Origin: Roseiarcus sp052147395
GTDB lineage: Bacteria; Pseudomonadota; Alphaproteobacteria; Rhizobiales; Beijerinckiaceae
Reading direction: 5' to 3'
Assembly: GCA_052147395.1 (NCBI GenBank)
Contig: JBKQKS010000288.1
Coordinates: 1 to 7,416, forward strand
Length of the DNA stretch: 7,416 bases
The translations under genes and the position numbers were made by a program. The notes under the pieces were generated by a model. It made no database searches and had not been told where the DNA came from. It saw only the letters and a list, made by a program, of their open reading frames with translations. Below, piece by piece: positions 1 through 7,224 of this stretch. Within the stretch, counting starts at the first letter, position 1; each line of letters begins with the position of its first letter.

Positions 1-1301
1 GCGGCGGCTGCGCGGACATCGAGCTTGCCGGTGACGACGTCGGCGATCAGGCGGGCACGGAATTCCTGGATGAGAGTGATTTGTCGTTCTATACAGTTAA
101 GTGTATCACTTGAACGTTCTGTTTCAATATTTATTGAAGCAACAATATCGTTCTGTAAATCATACGAAGGAATAGATATTACTGCCGCACCTAGTTCCTC
201 AGCATTTAGGTGCGGCTGGGCTGCGCGCATGCTCGCAGGAATCAACTGATCAATCTGAACGTGCGGAGCCAACAAGGCGGCAGCGACGAACTCGGGCATA
301 GCTCGGGTTACGGAGACGACAATATCATATCCAGCAACAGCCCCTGCGTATTGTTTAGGGATAATGGCTGAGTCAGCAGTGTAAGCGCCGCTTCTAACTA
401 CAATAATATCTCCCGTTTCTAAAAATGCATTTCTTGATTTGGGTACCGCGTCCGCGTCCACGAACAACATATTCTTCGTAAGAATTCGGCCGTGGTCGAT
501 GTTAGTCGCTCTAATAAAAGGTAGGCCATCATGACTTTCTTTTGGTGGTTGCCCTAGACCGTAGCGGATATTCGCGATTTGTTTAAGCCGCTTTACCTTC
601 CACCCCTCCGGTACGTCGCCAAGCCACGGGATGCCAGAGGGCTTGAGCCTCACGTTAGGGTCGAGGCCTCGCGTCACGGCGTGCCGGACGATAGCCTGCG
701 TCCGTTCGTTCAGCAGCGCGACGAGCCTCTTCTTGGCGCGGATAAGCTTTGCCGTTCGGGCCCCATGCCAATCCAGAAACCGCATAATCAACCACTGCTC
801 GTCGAGCGGCGGGTAGGCCGACGGCATCTGCTTGAAGGACTCCCAGTAGAGTCGGTTTCGATCAGGCACGATGCCGCGCGAGAACACATCGACTTCGCGC
901 ATATATGCCGCTGTGCGAAACAGGTAGGCGTAATAGTCGGCGTCAATGTCGGCGAACGGCCGCGCGACGACATAGGCCGGGCTGACCAGTCCATCCACGG
1001 GCGCAATACCGACCGCACCTTGCCACATGCGCATCATGTTGTAAGCGATGTCGCCCCGAACCGCCCGCTGATACTTCGATCGGTCGGTCATCTCCTGCTT
1101 CCGGGCGCCGTTGTCGAAGTCGCGCACGCGGACTCCGCTTCGCAGCGACACCTCTAGAACAGGCAGCTCGGGATACCCGGTCTCCCGACGCGGGGCGAAA
1201 AGCCGGCCGTTTCGCCTCACTTCCCAGTGCGCCGGAATCTCCCCGAGCCATGGCAAGCCCGACGCCTTCGTCTCCGGATAGGGCCTCAACCCCTCGATCA
1301 T
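1..1301 (-). CDS. hsdS: Type I restriction-modification specificity subunit HsdS (3' end beyond window)
   Basis: This is the DNA-recognition subunit of a type I restriction-modification enzyme; it binds a bipartite target and directs HsdM (and HsdR if present). Hand translation from the ATG at 1301-1299 gives 433 open codons to the left edge, with no stop, so the last few residues are missing. The protein has two tandem half-units. Each begins with a similar motif: SGLPWLGEIPAHWEV at residues 14-28 and SGIPWLGDVPEGWKV at 222-236. Each half ends in a helical conserved region: about 186-214, with LIRAKKRLVALLNERTQAIV, and about 403-430, with LIQEFRARLIADVVTGKLDVR's core. Target-recognition domains are roughly 25-165 and 237-380. 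The start overlaps the stop of the DUF262 gene (ATGA), with a GAGGGG ribosome-binding site just upstream. DNA for the second domain (about 61-590) is AT-rich, unlike the rest. The family call is firm; the target sequence cannot be predicted. Confidence 0.93.
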   Translation of the reverse strand, partial: MIEGLRPYPETKASGLPWLGEIPAHWEVRRNGRLFAPRRETGYPELPVLEVSLRSGVRVRDFDNGARKQEMTDRSKYQRAVRGDIAYNMMRMWQGAVGIAPVDGLVSPAYVVARPFADIDADYYAYLFRTAAYMREVDVFSRGIVPDRNRLYWESFKQMPSAYPPLDEQWLIMRFLDWHGARTAKLIRAKKRLVALLNERTQAIVRHAVTRGLDPNVRLKPSGIPWLGDVPEGWKVKRLKQIANIRYGLGQPPKESHDGLPFIRATNIDHGRILTKNMLFVDADAVPKSRNAFLETGDIIVVRSGAYTADSAIIPKQYAGAVAGYDIVVSVTRAMPEFVAAALLAPHVQIDQLIPASMRAAQPHLNAEELGAAVISIPSYDLQNDIVASINIETERSSDTLNCIERQITLIQEFRARLIADVVTGKLDVRAAA

Positions 1302-3100
1302 TGGCCTAGCCCCTCGAACCAGGTCTTGATCCGCCCGGCCATCAGCTTGCGCCGTTCGATGAGAAACTCGTCGTAGGACATCGCCACGCCGTCCAGCATC
1401 GAGAGCGGGATGCAATTCTGCGCCAGGTTCTCTTCGAGCGTTTCCCGGTCGGTGATGCCGCCAAATCGAACGGGACCGCCCGCGACCTGGGCGCGCAGCG
1501 CCGCGAAAACCTTGTCGGGCGCCTCGTCGCCGATGCTGATGTTGATCTCCGATTGCGCCACGACGAAATTCGCGATCTGGTTATAGCGCCCGCGTTGCAG
1601 GCCCTGCTTCTTGAGAAGGTTGCGCGGGAACACATGGTGAACGTCGGCGCGATTGAGCAGGAGATCGCGCACGGTGATGTCGCGCGACAGGAAGCCCTTG
1701 TCGCCGAGCTTGGCTTGAGCGGCGCGGTAGCTCTGGAAATACGGGCTCGTCGCCGAGGACGTATCCATCAATTGCGGCAACATGCCCGTCCAGAAAGACG
1801 CGGGCAGTTCCGCCGCGACGACCGCCTTCACATATTCCCGCAGCCCCTGAGCGGAGATGAGGCGGATATCCTGATCGTAGGACGACTCCGGCGCGCCGGC
1901 GTAGCGGCCGCGCAGCACCGACATTGCATACCACCGCTTGACGAGGCTCTCCAATTCCGGGGCCGGCAGGTTCAGCGCCCGCCCTTTGAGATAGAGGATG
2001 TAAGCGAAGTTGACCGCGTTCTGGCTGCCGATGAGGTCGTTGACCACGAGCCCCGCCGACCGCAGGATCATCGTGATGCGGTCGAAATGCGTCTTGTTGA
2101 CGAAATCCAGCACGCCCTCCCTCAGCGTGGCGAAGGACTGCTCGGCGATTTCCGCCTCGTAGGTCTTGGTCTCGAAATTGCGGCCCGACAGCAACGCGAC
2201 GAGGTCTTGCAGCCGGCCGCGCTCGAAGCGCGATGTGAACGCCACGCGCAGAATGTCGGTATAGCTGGGATCGTAGAGATCGTCGCTGGCGTCCTTCAGC
2301 CATTTGATCTTCGGCCAGAAGTCCGACTTGGCGAAATCCGAGTCCGCCTTCTCGACCTTCGCCGCTTGATCGGGCGCCTTGGCGAGGTGGCAGAAATAGT
2401 CGATCGCCTTACGCAGCACCGAGCCGCCATATTCCATGTTGGCCGCGATCTTGGACATCGCGAAATCGGCCTGGCTCAGCGTCATGCCGGCGGAGTTCAC
2501 ACGGATGAAGATCTCCGTCACGGTCTCGATGTCGAGGTCCTCCGCGAGTTCGATCACGCCGACATTGTTGCCGGTGATCTTCGTCAGCCGCTGAAGGATC
2601 TTGCCGATCTGCTTGCGATCCACGTCCGGGTTGGCGGTCGCGTAGGCGTCGACGGTCCCTAGGAAGTCGGCGTCCGCGCCGAACATCGAGCTGACGTCGC
2701 TAATCCATTGCGCGTTCTTTTCGATCGCCGGGTTCGTGACCTCGAATTTCTCCTCGATCGGATTGAAAGCGATCTTGATGCGGATCGTCTCATAGTCCTT
2801 GGTCAGGACGTCCCGGCCGAGCAGAGCCGCCATCAGAGCCGTGACGCGCTGTTGGCCGTCGATCAGGATGCGCTTTCCGGCCGAATAGGTCCCGTCCTTC
2901 AGGCGAACGGTCGGGTTCCTCCAGGTAATGAGGTAACCGACCGGGAACCCGGCGTAGAGCGAGTCGAGGAGGTTTCGAACCTTGACCGGCTCCCAGACGA
3001 AGGGGCGCTGGATTTCGGGGATCGCGATTTCGCCCGACTTCACCCAGCTCAGCAGGGTGTCGATCTGATGGGGCGTGACGGAATATTTCTGCGTCGACAC
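1298..3100 (-). CDS. DUF262/DUF1524 (GmrSD/SspE-like) protein within the type I operon
   Basis: A 600-residue protein starting with GTG at 3100, 3 nt after the hsdM stop; a GGGA sits about 10 nt upstream as a plausible ribosome-binding site. The N-terminal DUF262 domain is clear: IPEIQRPFVW at 27-36, the ParB/Srx-like DGQQR nucleotide-binding signature at 81-85, and FIRVNSAGMTLSQADF at 198-213. The C-terminal part carries an HNH-type DUF1524 signature: DVHHVFPRNLL at 486-496, followed by an asparagine-rich NQIANFVVAQSEINISI stretch at 507-523. This is the domain order of GmrSD type IV restriction enzymes and SspE, which couple NTP hydrolysis to cutting of modified or foreign DNA. Both signature motifs look intact, so it is probably an active nuclease. 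Its stop overlaps the hsdS start by four bases. Target and partner are unknown; working with HsdM/HsdS is inferred from gene order alone. Confidence 0.9.
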   Translation of the reverse strand: MSTQKYSVTPHQIDTLLSWVKSGEIAIPEIQRPFVWEPVKVRNLLDSLYAGFPVGYLITWRNPTVRLKDGTYSAGKRILIDGQQRVTALMAALLGRDVLTKDYETIRIKIAFNPIEEKFEVTNPAIEKNAQWISDVSSMFGADADFLGTVDAYATANPDVDRKQIGKILQRLTKITGNNVGVIELAEDLDIETVTEIFIRVNSAGMTLSQADFAMSKIAANMEYGGSVLRKAIDYFCHLAKAPDQAAKVEKADSDFAKSDFWPKIKWLKDASDDLYDPSYTDILRVAFTSRFERGRLQDLVALLSGRNFETKTYEAEIAEQSFATLREGVLDFVNKTHFDRITMILRSAGLVVNDLIGSQNAVNFAYILYLKGRALNLPAPELESLVKRWYAMSVLRGRYAGAPESSYDQDIRLISAQGLREYVKAVVAAELPASFWTGMLPQLMDTSSATSPYFQSYRAAQAKLGDKGFLSRDITVRDLLLNRADVHHVFPRNLLKKQGLQRGRYNQIANFVVAQSEINISIGDEAPDKVFAALRAQVAGGPVRFGGITDRETLEENLAQNCIPLSMLDGVAMSYDEFLIERRKLMAGRIKTWFEGLGQ

Positions 3101-3103
3101 GCG

Positions 3104-5245
3104 TCAATTTCCCTTTCCGATGATGTCAGCCATGAGACCGGCGCTTTCGCGCTCCAACGTGAGGATGTCGGTGCGGATCTCCTCCAGCGACCTCGAGGGC
3201 TGCGGCTTATAGAAATATCGGGTAAAGCTGATCTCGTAGCCGACGGCGGTCTTGGAATCGTCGACCCAGGCGTCGGGCGCGTGTGGCAACACCTCGCGGC
3301 GAATGAAAGCTTCGATCCCGCCTTGTTCCTTGAACGGTATGGTCTCTGTATCTCGCAACTCGCTATCCGGTTCGAATTCGACAACGCAGCGCTTGCCGGC
3401 GATGGAATGAGGGAAGAGCCCGTGCAGCGAGTCAGCGACCATCTTCCCCGGCTTGTGGATGCGGCGAATGACCCGCTCGGCGCTCTCGTCCCTGACGGCC
3501 AAGGCGGATTGCAGCAGCTTGGCGCGCTTGGCGGAGATCTTGACTCCATGCTGCTCGGCGTCCGCCTCGACCGCGGCGACAAACGCGTTGTAGTCCTTGT
3601 GCGGGCCGTCGCCGAGGCGAAGATGGACGCGGTCCACGACATGGGCGACCGGCGCCTCGTCAAGCTCGGCGCAGATCCGCCGGAAGCGATCCCGGTGAGA
3701 GGGCGAAAGGTCGACGGATAGCCGCAGGGGACGCTCGACCGTGACCTTCCAATAGCCGAACTCGGCATTGTCGAAGATGCGCGAGTGCTCGGTTTCCTCG
3801 AATTTCACGAAGGTCTCGACGATGCGCTCGACATCGGCGTCGGCGAGTTCGCAGTTCTTCTTGCCGAGGTTCTTGCGAAGGGGCTTGAACCACGCCGTCC
3901 CGTCGATGAGTTGCACCCTTCCGCGCCGAGGACCGGGCTTGCGGTTCGTCAGCACCCAGACGTAGGTCGCAATGCCGGTGTTGTAGAACATGTTGAGCGG
4001 CAAGGCGACGATGGCTTCGAGCCAGTCGTTCTCGATGACCCAGCGCCGCACATTGCTTTCGCCGCTGCCAGCGTCGCCAGTGAACAGCGAAGAGCCGTTG
4101 TGAACCTCGGCGACGCGGCTGCCAAGGGGCGTGCCATGCTTCATCTTCGAGAGCAGGTTCGCAAGGAACATCATCTGCCCGTCGCTGGACCGGGTGACGA
4201 GGCTGTATTCGGAATCGCCGGCGTGTTGGATGACGAAGCGCGGATCGCGCATGCCCTCCTTGCCGCCCATCCGCTCTTGGTCGCTCTTCCAGCTTTTGCC
4301 GTAGGGCGGGTTCGACAGCATGAAGTCGAATTCGCGCGAAGGAAAAGCGTCGTTCGAGAGCGTCGACCACTCCGGTCCGCCGATGATATTGTCCGCTTCG
4401 TCGCCCTCGCCCTTGAGGAGGAGATCCGCCTTGGCGATGGCGTAGGTTTCGCCGTTGATCTCCTGTCCGAAAAGGTGCGTGGACACCTGCTTGCCCTGCT
4501 CGGCCGCGAGTTCGGCTAGCGTCTCCTCGGCGACCGTGAGCATTCCTCCGGTGCCGCAGGCGCCATCGTAGAGCAGGTAGGTGCCCGACTTGAGCCGGTC
4601 GGCAATGGGGACGAAAATCAGCTTCGCCATGAGTTTTACGGCGTCCCGCGGCGTCCAGTGTTCGCCCGCTTCCTCGTTGTTCGCCTCGTTGAAGCGCCGA
4701 ACCAGTTCCTCGAAAATGGTGCCCATCGCGTGGTTGTCGAGGCCCGGATGCCGCACAGAATTGTCGCCGTTCAGCACCGGCTTCGGACCAAGATTAATCG
4801 AGGAATCGAGGAATTTCTCGATCAGCGTGCCCAGCACGTCGGCCTTGGACAGTTTGGGAACCTGATTGCGGACCTCAAAATTGTCGAGAATCTCCTGCAC
4901 GTTCGAGGAAAATCCGTCGAGATAGGCCTCGAAGTCGGCCTTCAATTGCGCCTGGCTGGCGCGGTTGCGCAGGTCGCGCAGGGTGAAGCGAGAAGTGTTG
5001 TAGAATGCTTGATCCGCCGCCTGCCGGAGCGCGGCGTCCTGATTGGCGATGCCCGCCTTGTCGAGATTGCCCTTCATAGCCATGACGACGGGCTTGCTGG
5101 GCTCCAGCACAGCGTCGAGACGGCGAAGCACCATCATCGGCAGGATGACATCGCGGTACTTGCCGCGCACATAGAGATCGCGGAGGGCGTCGTCGGCGAT
5201 GCCCCAAATGAAGTTCGTGATCCAGTTGAGATCGCCGTTGCTCAT
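3104..5245 (-). CDS. hsdM: Type I restriction-modification DNA methyltransferase HsdM (long form)
   Basis: A SAM-dependent adenine-N6 DNA methyltransferase that, with HsdS, modifies the host's recognition sites. The 713-residue product has an N-terminal helical domain (about 1-160), the HWTPRD motif at 196-201, SAM-binding motif I DGACGTGG at 227-234, and the catalytic NPPY motif IV at 312-315. AIVALPLNMFYNTGIATYVW at 411-430 is a typical HsdM core segment. It is longer than the roughly 500-530 residues of classical HsdM. The extra C-terminal part (about 510-713) holds a helical stretch, then a conserved-looking block with GYEISFTRYFYKP at 669-681 and a terminal helix with SLEEIRTDILTLERE at 686-700. 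I recall this tail from other long HsdM proteins. The ATG overlaps the stop of the antitoxin-like gene (ATGA), with only a weak GGACGG ribosome-binding site, consistent with translational coupling. The next gene follows after 3 nt. Confidence 0.95.
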   Translation of the reverse strand: MSNGDLNWITNFIWGIADDALRDLYVRGKYRDVILPMMVLRRLDAVLEPSKPVVMAMKGNLDKAGIANQDAALRQAADQAFYNTSRFTLRDLRNRASQAQLKADFEAYLDGFSSNVQEILDNFEVRNQVPKLSKADVLGTLIEKFLDSSINLGPKPVLNGDNSVRHPGLDNHAMGTIFEELVRRFNEANNEEAGEHWTPRDAVKLMAKLIFVPIADRLKSGTYLLYDGACGTGGMLTVAEETLAELAAEQGKQVSTHLFGQEINGETYAIAKADLLLKGEGDEADNIIGGPEWSTLSNDAFPSREFDFMLSNPPYGKSWKSDQERMGGKEGMRDPRFVIQHAGDSEYSLVTRSSDGQMMFLANLLSKMKHGTPLGSRVAEVHNGSSLFTGDAGSGESNVRRWVIENDWLEAIVALPLNMFYNTGIATYVWVLTNRKPGPRRGRVQLIDGTAWFKPLRKNLGKKNCELADADVERIVETFVKFEETEHSRIFDNAEFGYWKVTVERPLRLSVDLSPSHRDRFRRICAELDEAPVAHVVDRVHLRLGDGPHKDYNAFVAAVEADAEQHGVKISAKRAKLLQSALAVRDESAERVIRRIHKPGKMVADSLHGLFPHSIAGKRCVVEFEPDSELRDTETIPFKEQGGIEAFIRREVLPHAPDAWVDDSKTAVGYEISFTRYFYKPQPSRSLEEIRTDILTLERESAGLMADIIGKGN

Positions 5246-5466
5246 GTCCGTCCAGATTTCGAGGCGCCGACGGTGCGCCGAGATACGGTGGCCGAAGTGG
5301 CGTTCGGCGCCGTTTCGGTGTCGTTATGCACTCGCTCGCACTCTTCCACCGAAATGACCATGACCACGCCCCGGCCGCGCTTCTCGATAAAAACTAGGTC
5401 GGCGCGCGCTGAGTCGATCATCAGCCCGAAGGCGTTCTTGGCCTCCAGCGCCGACATGGTCTTCAT
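5242..5466 (-). CDS. Phd/YefM-family antitoxin-like protein, first gene of the operon
   Basis: A 74-residue protein. Residues 1-46 fit the Phd/YefM antitoxin fold: MSALEAKNAFGLMIDSARAD, then a beta-hairpin segment VFIEKRGRGVVMVIS and the EECERV helix start. In this family the N-terminal half dimerises and binds operator DNA, and the C-terminal half neutralises a toxin. Here the tail (about 49-74) is short, Thr/Ser/Ala-rich and shows no clear toxin-binding helix. No toxin gene lies beside it; the next gene, overlapping by ATGA, is hsdM. That arrangement suggests a regulatory role for the restriction-modification operon, but this is inference. The ATG at 5466 has only a weak ribosome-binding site (GAGAT). 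A second in-frame ATG, nine bases downstream at 5457, is an alternative start that would lose three residues. Confidence 0.8.
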   Translation of the reverse strand: MKTMSALEAKNAFGLMIDSARADLVFIEKRGRGVVMVISVEECERVHNDTETAPNATSATVSRRTVGASKSGRT

Positions 5467-5493
5467 CGCCGGATCTCGTGGCGGTCAATTTAG

Positions 5494-5513
5494 GCCATTT
5501 AGGGCGAAATGGC
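5494..5513. promoter_or_regulatory. Perfect inverted repeat, candidate operator for the antitoxin/hsd operon
   Basis: GCCATTT (5494-5500) and AAATGGC (5507-5513) form a perfect 7-bp inverted repeat around a 6-nt centre. It begins 28 bp upstream of the antitoxin-like start codon. Phd/YefM proteins autoregulate by binding short palindromes in this kind of position, so it is a reasonable operator candidate. It could instead be part of the insertion-sequence left end; the sequence alone does not decide. Confidence 0.35.
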
Positions 5514-5522
5514 GCTTCTTGC
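5510..5522 (+). repeat. Left subterminal inverted repeat of the IS (partner at 7385-7395)
   Basis: TGGCGCTTCTTGC here matches the reverse complement of GCAAAACGCCA at 7385-7395 (TGGCGTTTTGC) when two bases are gapped. The match is imperfect and short, so it could be chance, but the two copies sit near the expected element ends in the expected opposite orientation. Confidence 0.35.
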
Positions 5523-5588
5523 CAACCAAGATGCTATGGGGGTGGGCGGCCGCGGATTTGGTATCCTTGGTGGTTGTACAACGCCCAC
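5523..5588 (+). ncRNA. Structured left-end segment of the IS (possible bridge-RNA or leader structure)
   Basis: The short leader before the transposase contains several complementary segments: GTGGGCG (5542-5548) with CGCCCAC (5582-5588), perfect over 7 bp; GGAT (5554-5557) with ATCC (5563-5566); and CAACCAAG (5523-5530) with CTTGGTGGTTG (5566-5576), allowing a bulge. The last pairing excludes or pseudoknots with the first. In the IS110 subgroup the bridge RNA is encoded here, but the segment is shorter than the roughly 180-nt RNA of IS621. It could equally be a translation-attenuating leader. Confidence 0.25.
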
Positions 5589-5589
5589 G

Positions 5590-5604
5590 AAGGAGAGACC
5601 GATG
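5590..5604 (+). promoter_or_regulatory. Strong ribosome-binding site and ATG for the IS110 transposase
   Basis: AAGGAG at 5590-5595 lies six bases before the ATG at 5602. This is the best initiation signal in the window and marks the probable original transposase start. The ATG is, however, one frame away from the conserved transposase reading frame (see the transposase entry). Confidence 0.6.
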
Positions 5605-6766
5605 TCGGAGATGTTCAATCCTCGCGCTGCCGCGACCGCTTACATTTCACCATACGACGATCGTCGCGGTTTTGGAACTGAGCGGCAAGAACTGGTTGTT
5701 CGGTGCGGTGGCGCCGGGCGTTACGCGCCGGACCAAACGAAGTTTCGAGGCGCGCGACATCGACGCGGTGGCGCGGGCGCTCGAACAACTGAAAGCGGAA
5801 TCGGCGAAGGCGGGCTTCGCAGCAGCGCGGATCGCGCTGGGCTACGAAGCCGGGCGCGATGGGTTCTGGATCGCGCGCGCCCTGCAACAGCGGGGAATCG
5901 AGGTCTACGTCATGCATCCGGCGAGCATCGCGGTGGAGCGGCGCGGCAAGCGCGCCAAGACCGATCGCCTCGACGTCGATCTTCTGCTGACGACGCTGAT
6001 CGGCTGGCTGCGCAGCGAGCCGGGACGCTGCACGATGGCTCCGATTCCGACCGAGGAAGAGGAGGACCTGCGCGAGCCCGGTCGGCGGCGCGAAACGCTG
6101 GTACAGGCGCGGCTGAAGGTGGAGAACCAGATGGCGAGCCTTCTGATCCGATACGGAATCGAAGGCTTCCATCCGCGGCTGAAGAGCGCCGAGAAGAAGC
6201 TCGCCGAGCTGAAGACGTTCGACGGCCGGCCGCTGCCCGCCAACGCGATGAACAGCCTGAAACTCTTGCTGGCGCAGCATCGGCTGTTGTCGCAGCAATT
6301 GAAACAGATCGAGGAGGCCAGGCGGCAGGTCGTGAATGTCGCCGAGCCGAATCGCCTGCAACTCATGATCCAGACGCTGGCTCGCGTCATCGGGGTCGGT
6401 GTGGAGACGGCGACTGTGTTCGTCTTCGAAGTGTTCTCTCGCCAATTCAAAGACCGGCGGGCGCTGGCCGCCTTCGTCGGGATCACCGGCACGCCCTACG
6501 ACAGCGGCGGATCGCGGACCGAACAGTGCATCAGCAAGAACGGCAATCCGCGTGTGCGCAGGATGCTGAGCCAATTGGCCTGGCGCTGGCTGAGACATCA
6601 GCCCGAGAGCGCGCTCGCCCAATGGTACAGGGCGCGCCTCGGCGGCGCCAAAGGGCGGATGACGAAGATCCTGATCGTCGCGCTCATGCGTAAGCTTTTG
6701 ATCGCGCTGTGGCGCCTGGTCGAGACCGGCGAGCTCCCTGCCGGCGTGCGCCTCGCCAAGGCCTGA
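5602..6766 (+). CDS. IS110-family transposase (DEDD/Ser recombinase), N-terminus probably frameshifted
   Basis: The catalytic protein of the insertion sequence, which moves it by RNA-guided recombination in characterised relatives. The conserved frame runs from about 5651 to the TGA at 6764-6766. An N-terminal RuvC-like domain begins TTIVAVLELSG, where the glutamate (codon 5675) sits at the first acidic position. YEAGRDG (Glu codon 5846) and KTDRLDVD (Asp codons 5963 and 5972) complete the DEDD set. The C-terminal transposase domain has a helix-hairpin-like GVGVETA, then AFVGITGTPYDSGGS, with the serine candidate at codon 6503, and EQCISKNGNPRVR. A Cys replaces the Gly I expect before ISK. 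The strong ribosome-binding site and ATG at 5602 open a different frame (MSEMFNPRAAATAYISPYDD); joining it to the conserved frame needs a shift near 5650-5660. In-frame alternatives are ATG 5531 or GTG 5570, neither with a clear ribosome-binding site. It may therefore be inactive. Confidence 0.85.
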
Positions 6767-6969
6767 AAGCGCACGCCGCGCGGCGAACCGAGGCAACGAC
6801 GAACGAGACGCCAGAACAACCGAGACGAGGAGGAGAGCGAACGACGCTTCTTTCCCACCGCTACAAGGCGACAGTGCGCCGCCCCGGACTATGGCTTCGA
6901 CGCCGCCAACAAGATTGGACCTGTCACCTTGGCTCCGCCCCCGTCCTGACGGAATCGGGCAAAATGGTC

Positions 6970-7027
6970 GGGAGCTCCGCGCTCCCCCGGATACGAGTTT
7001 GCGGGCCGGGATCGGCCCAAACCGCAA
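6970..7027 (+). repeat. Two consecutive stem-loops in the IS right segment
   Basis: The first stem is GGGAGC (6970-6975) with GCTCCC (6981-6986) around a 5-nt loop. The second is TTGC plus GGGCCG (6999-7008) with CGGCCC plus GCAA (7013-7027), with a GGAT loop and a five-base AAACC bulge on the 3' side. All listed pairs are perfect Watson-Crick. Confidence 0.6.
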
Positions 7028-7150
7028 GGAGCCAGCCTTGGATCGGAATGAACAGAGCTTCGCTTCGCGCTCGACCCGATGAGGATGAACATGACGCTCC
7101 CCACGCCCCGCCGCCGCTGCGAGCCTTTCGCACCAACAACCCGCCGGCCT

Positions 7151-7180
7151 CGTCAGGTCGGCCATGCGCTCCACCTGACG
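7151..7180 (+). repeat. Perfect 8-bp stem with 14-nt loop
   Basis: CGTCAGGT (7151-7158) pairs exactly with ACCTGACG (7173-7180). The 14-nt loop, CGGCCATGCGCTCC, is large enough to hold a guide segment of the kind found in IS110-type bridge RNAs, but that is speculation from shape alone. Confidence 0.6.
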
Positions 7181-7224
7181 TTTCCCCTCGGCTCGGGTTT
7201 GCCCAGGCGGGTCCACAGGTCCCT

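Larger units (their letters stand above)
5487..5525 (-). promoter_or_regulatory. Possible minus-strand promoter for the defence operon
   Basis: On the minus strand a TTGGCA (5525-5520, one mismatch to the -35 consensus) lies 18 nt before a weak -10-like TAAATG (5501-5496). A second -10-like box, TAAATT (5492-5487), follows about 20 nt before the antitoxin start. The -10 boxes are poor matches and the better -35 may lie inside the insertion sequence. If real, the inverted repeat at 5494-5513 would overlap the -10 region. Weak support. Confidence 0.2.

Noticed and set aside
943..1251. Minus-strand 102-codon open frame and other small frames in the left 1.3 kb
   Set aside because: These are alternative frames of hsdS. 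The hsdS frame from 1301 is open to the window edge and carries both conserved half-repeats in register.
1..1301. hsdS being a pseudogene because no complete frame is found
   Set aside because: The absence of a stop is due to the window edge. Hand translation gives 433 uninterrupted codons with all expected motifs.
1553..3721. Two long plus-strand open frames (1553-2662 and 2708-3721)
   Set aside because: They lie opposite the DUF262 and hsdM genes, have Arg/Leu/Asp-rich shadow composition, and show no recognisable domain.
4658..5600. Plus-strand reading frame extending the transposase upstream by more than 300 codons, antisense to hsdM
   Set aside because: It is the antisense shadow of hsdM and the antitoxin gene, both with clear motifs. 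The protein shows no transposase-like sequence before about 5651.
5242..5600. A toxin partner for the Phd-like protein just upstream of it
   Set aside because: Only the IS left end lies there; neither strand has a reading frame resembling RelE, Doc or PIN toxins.
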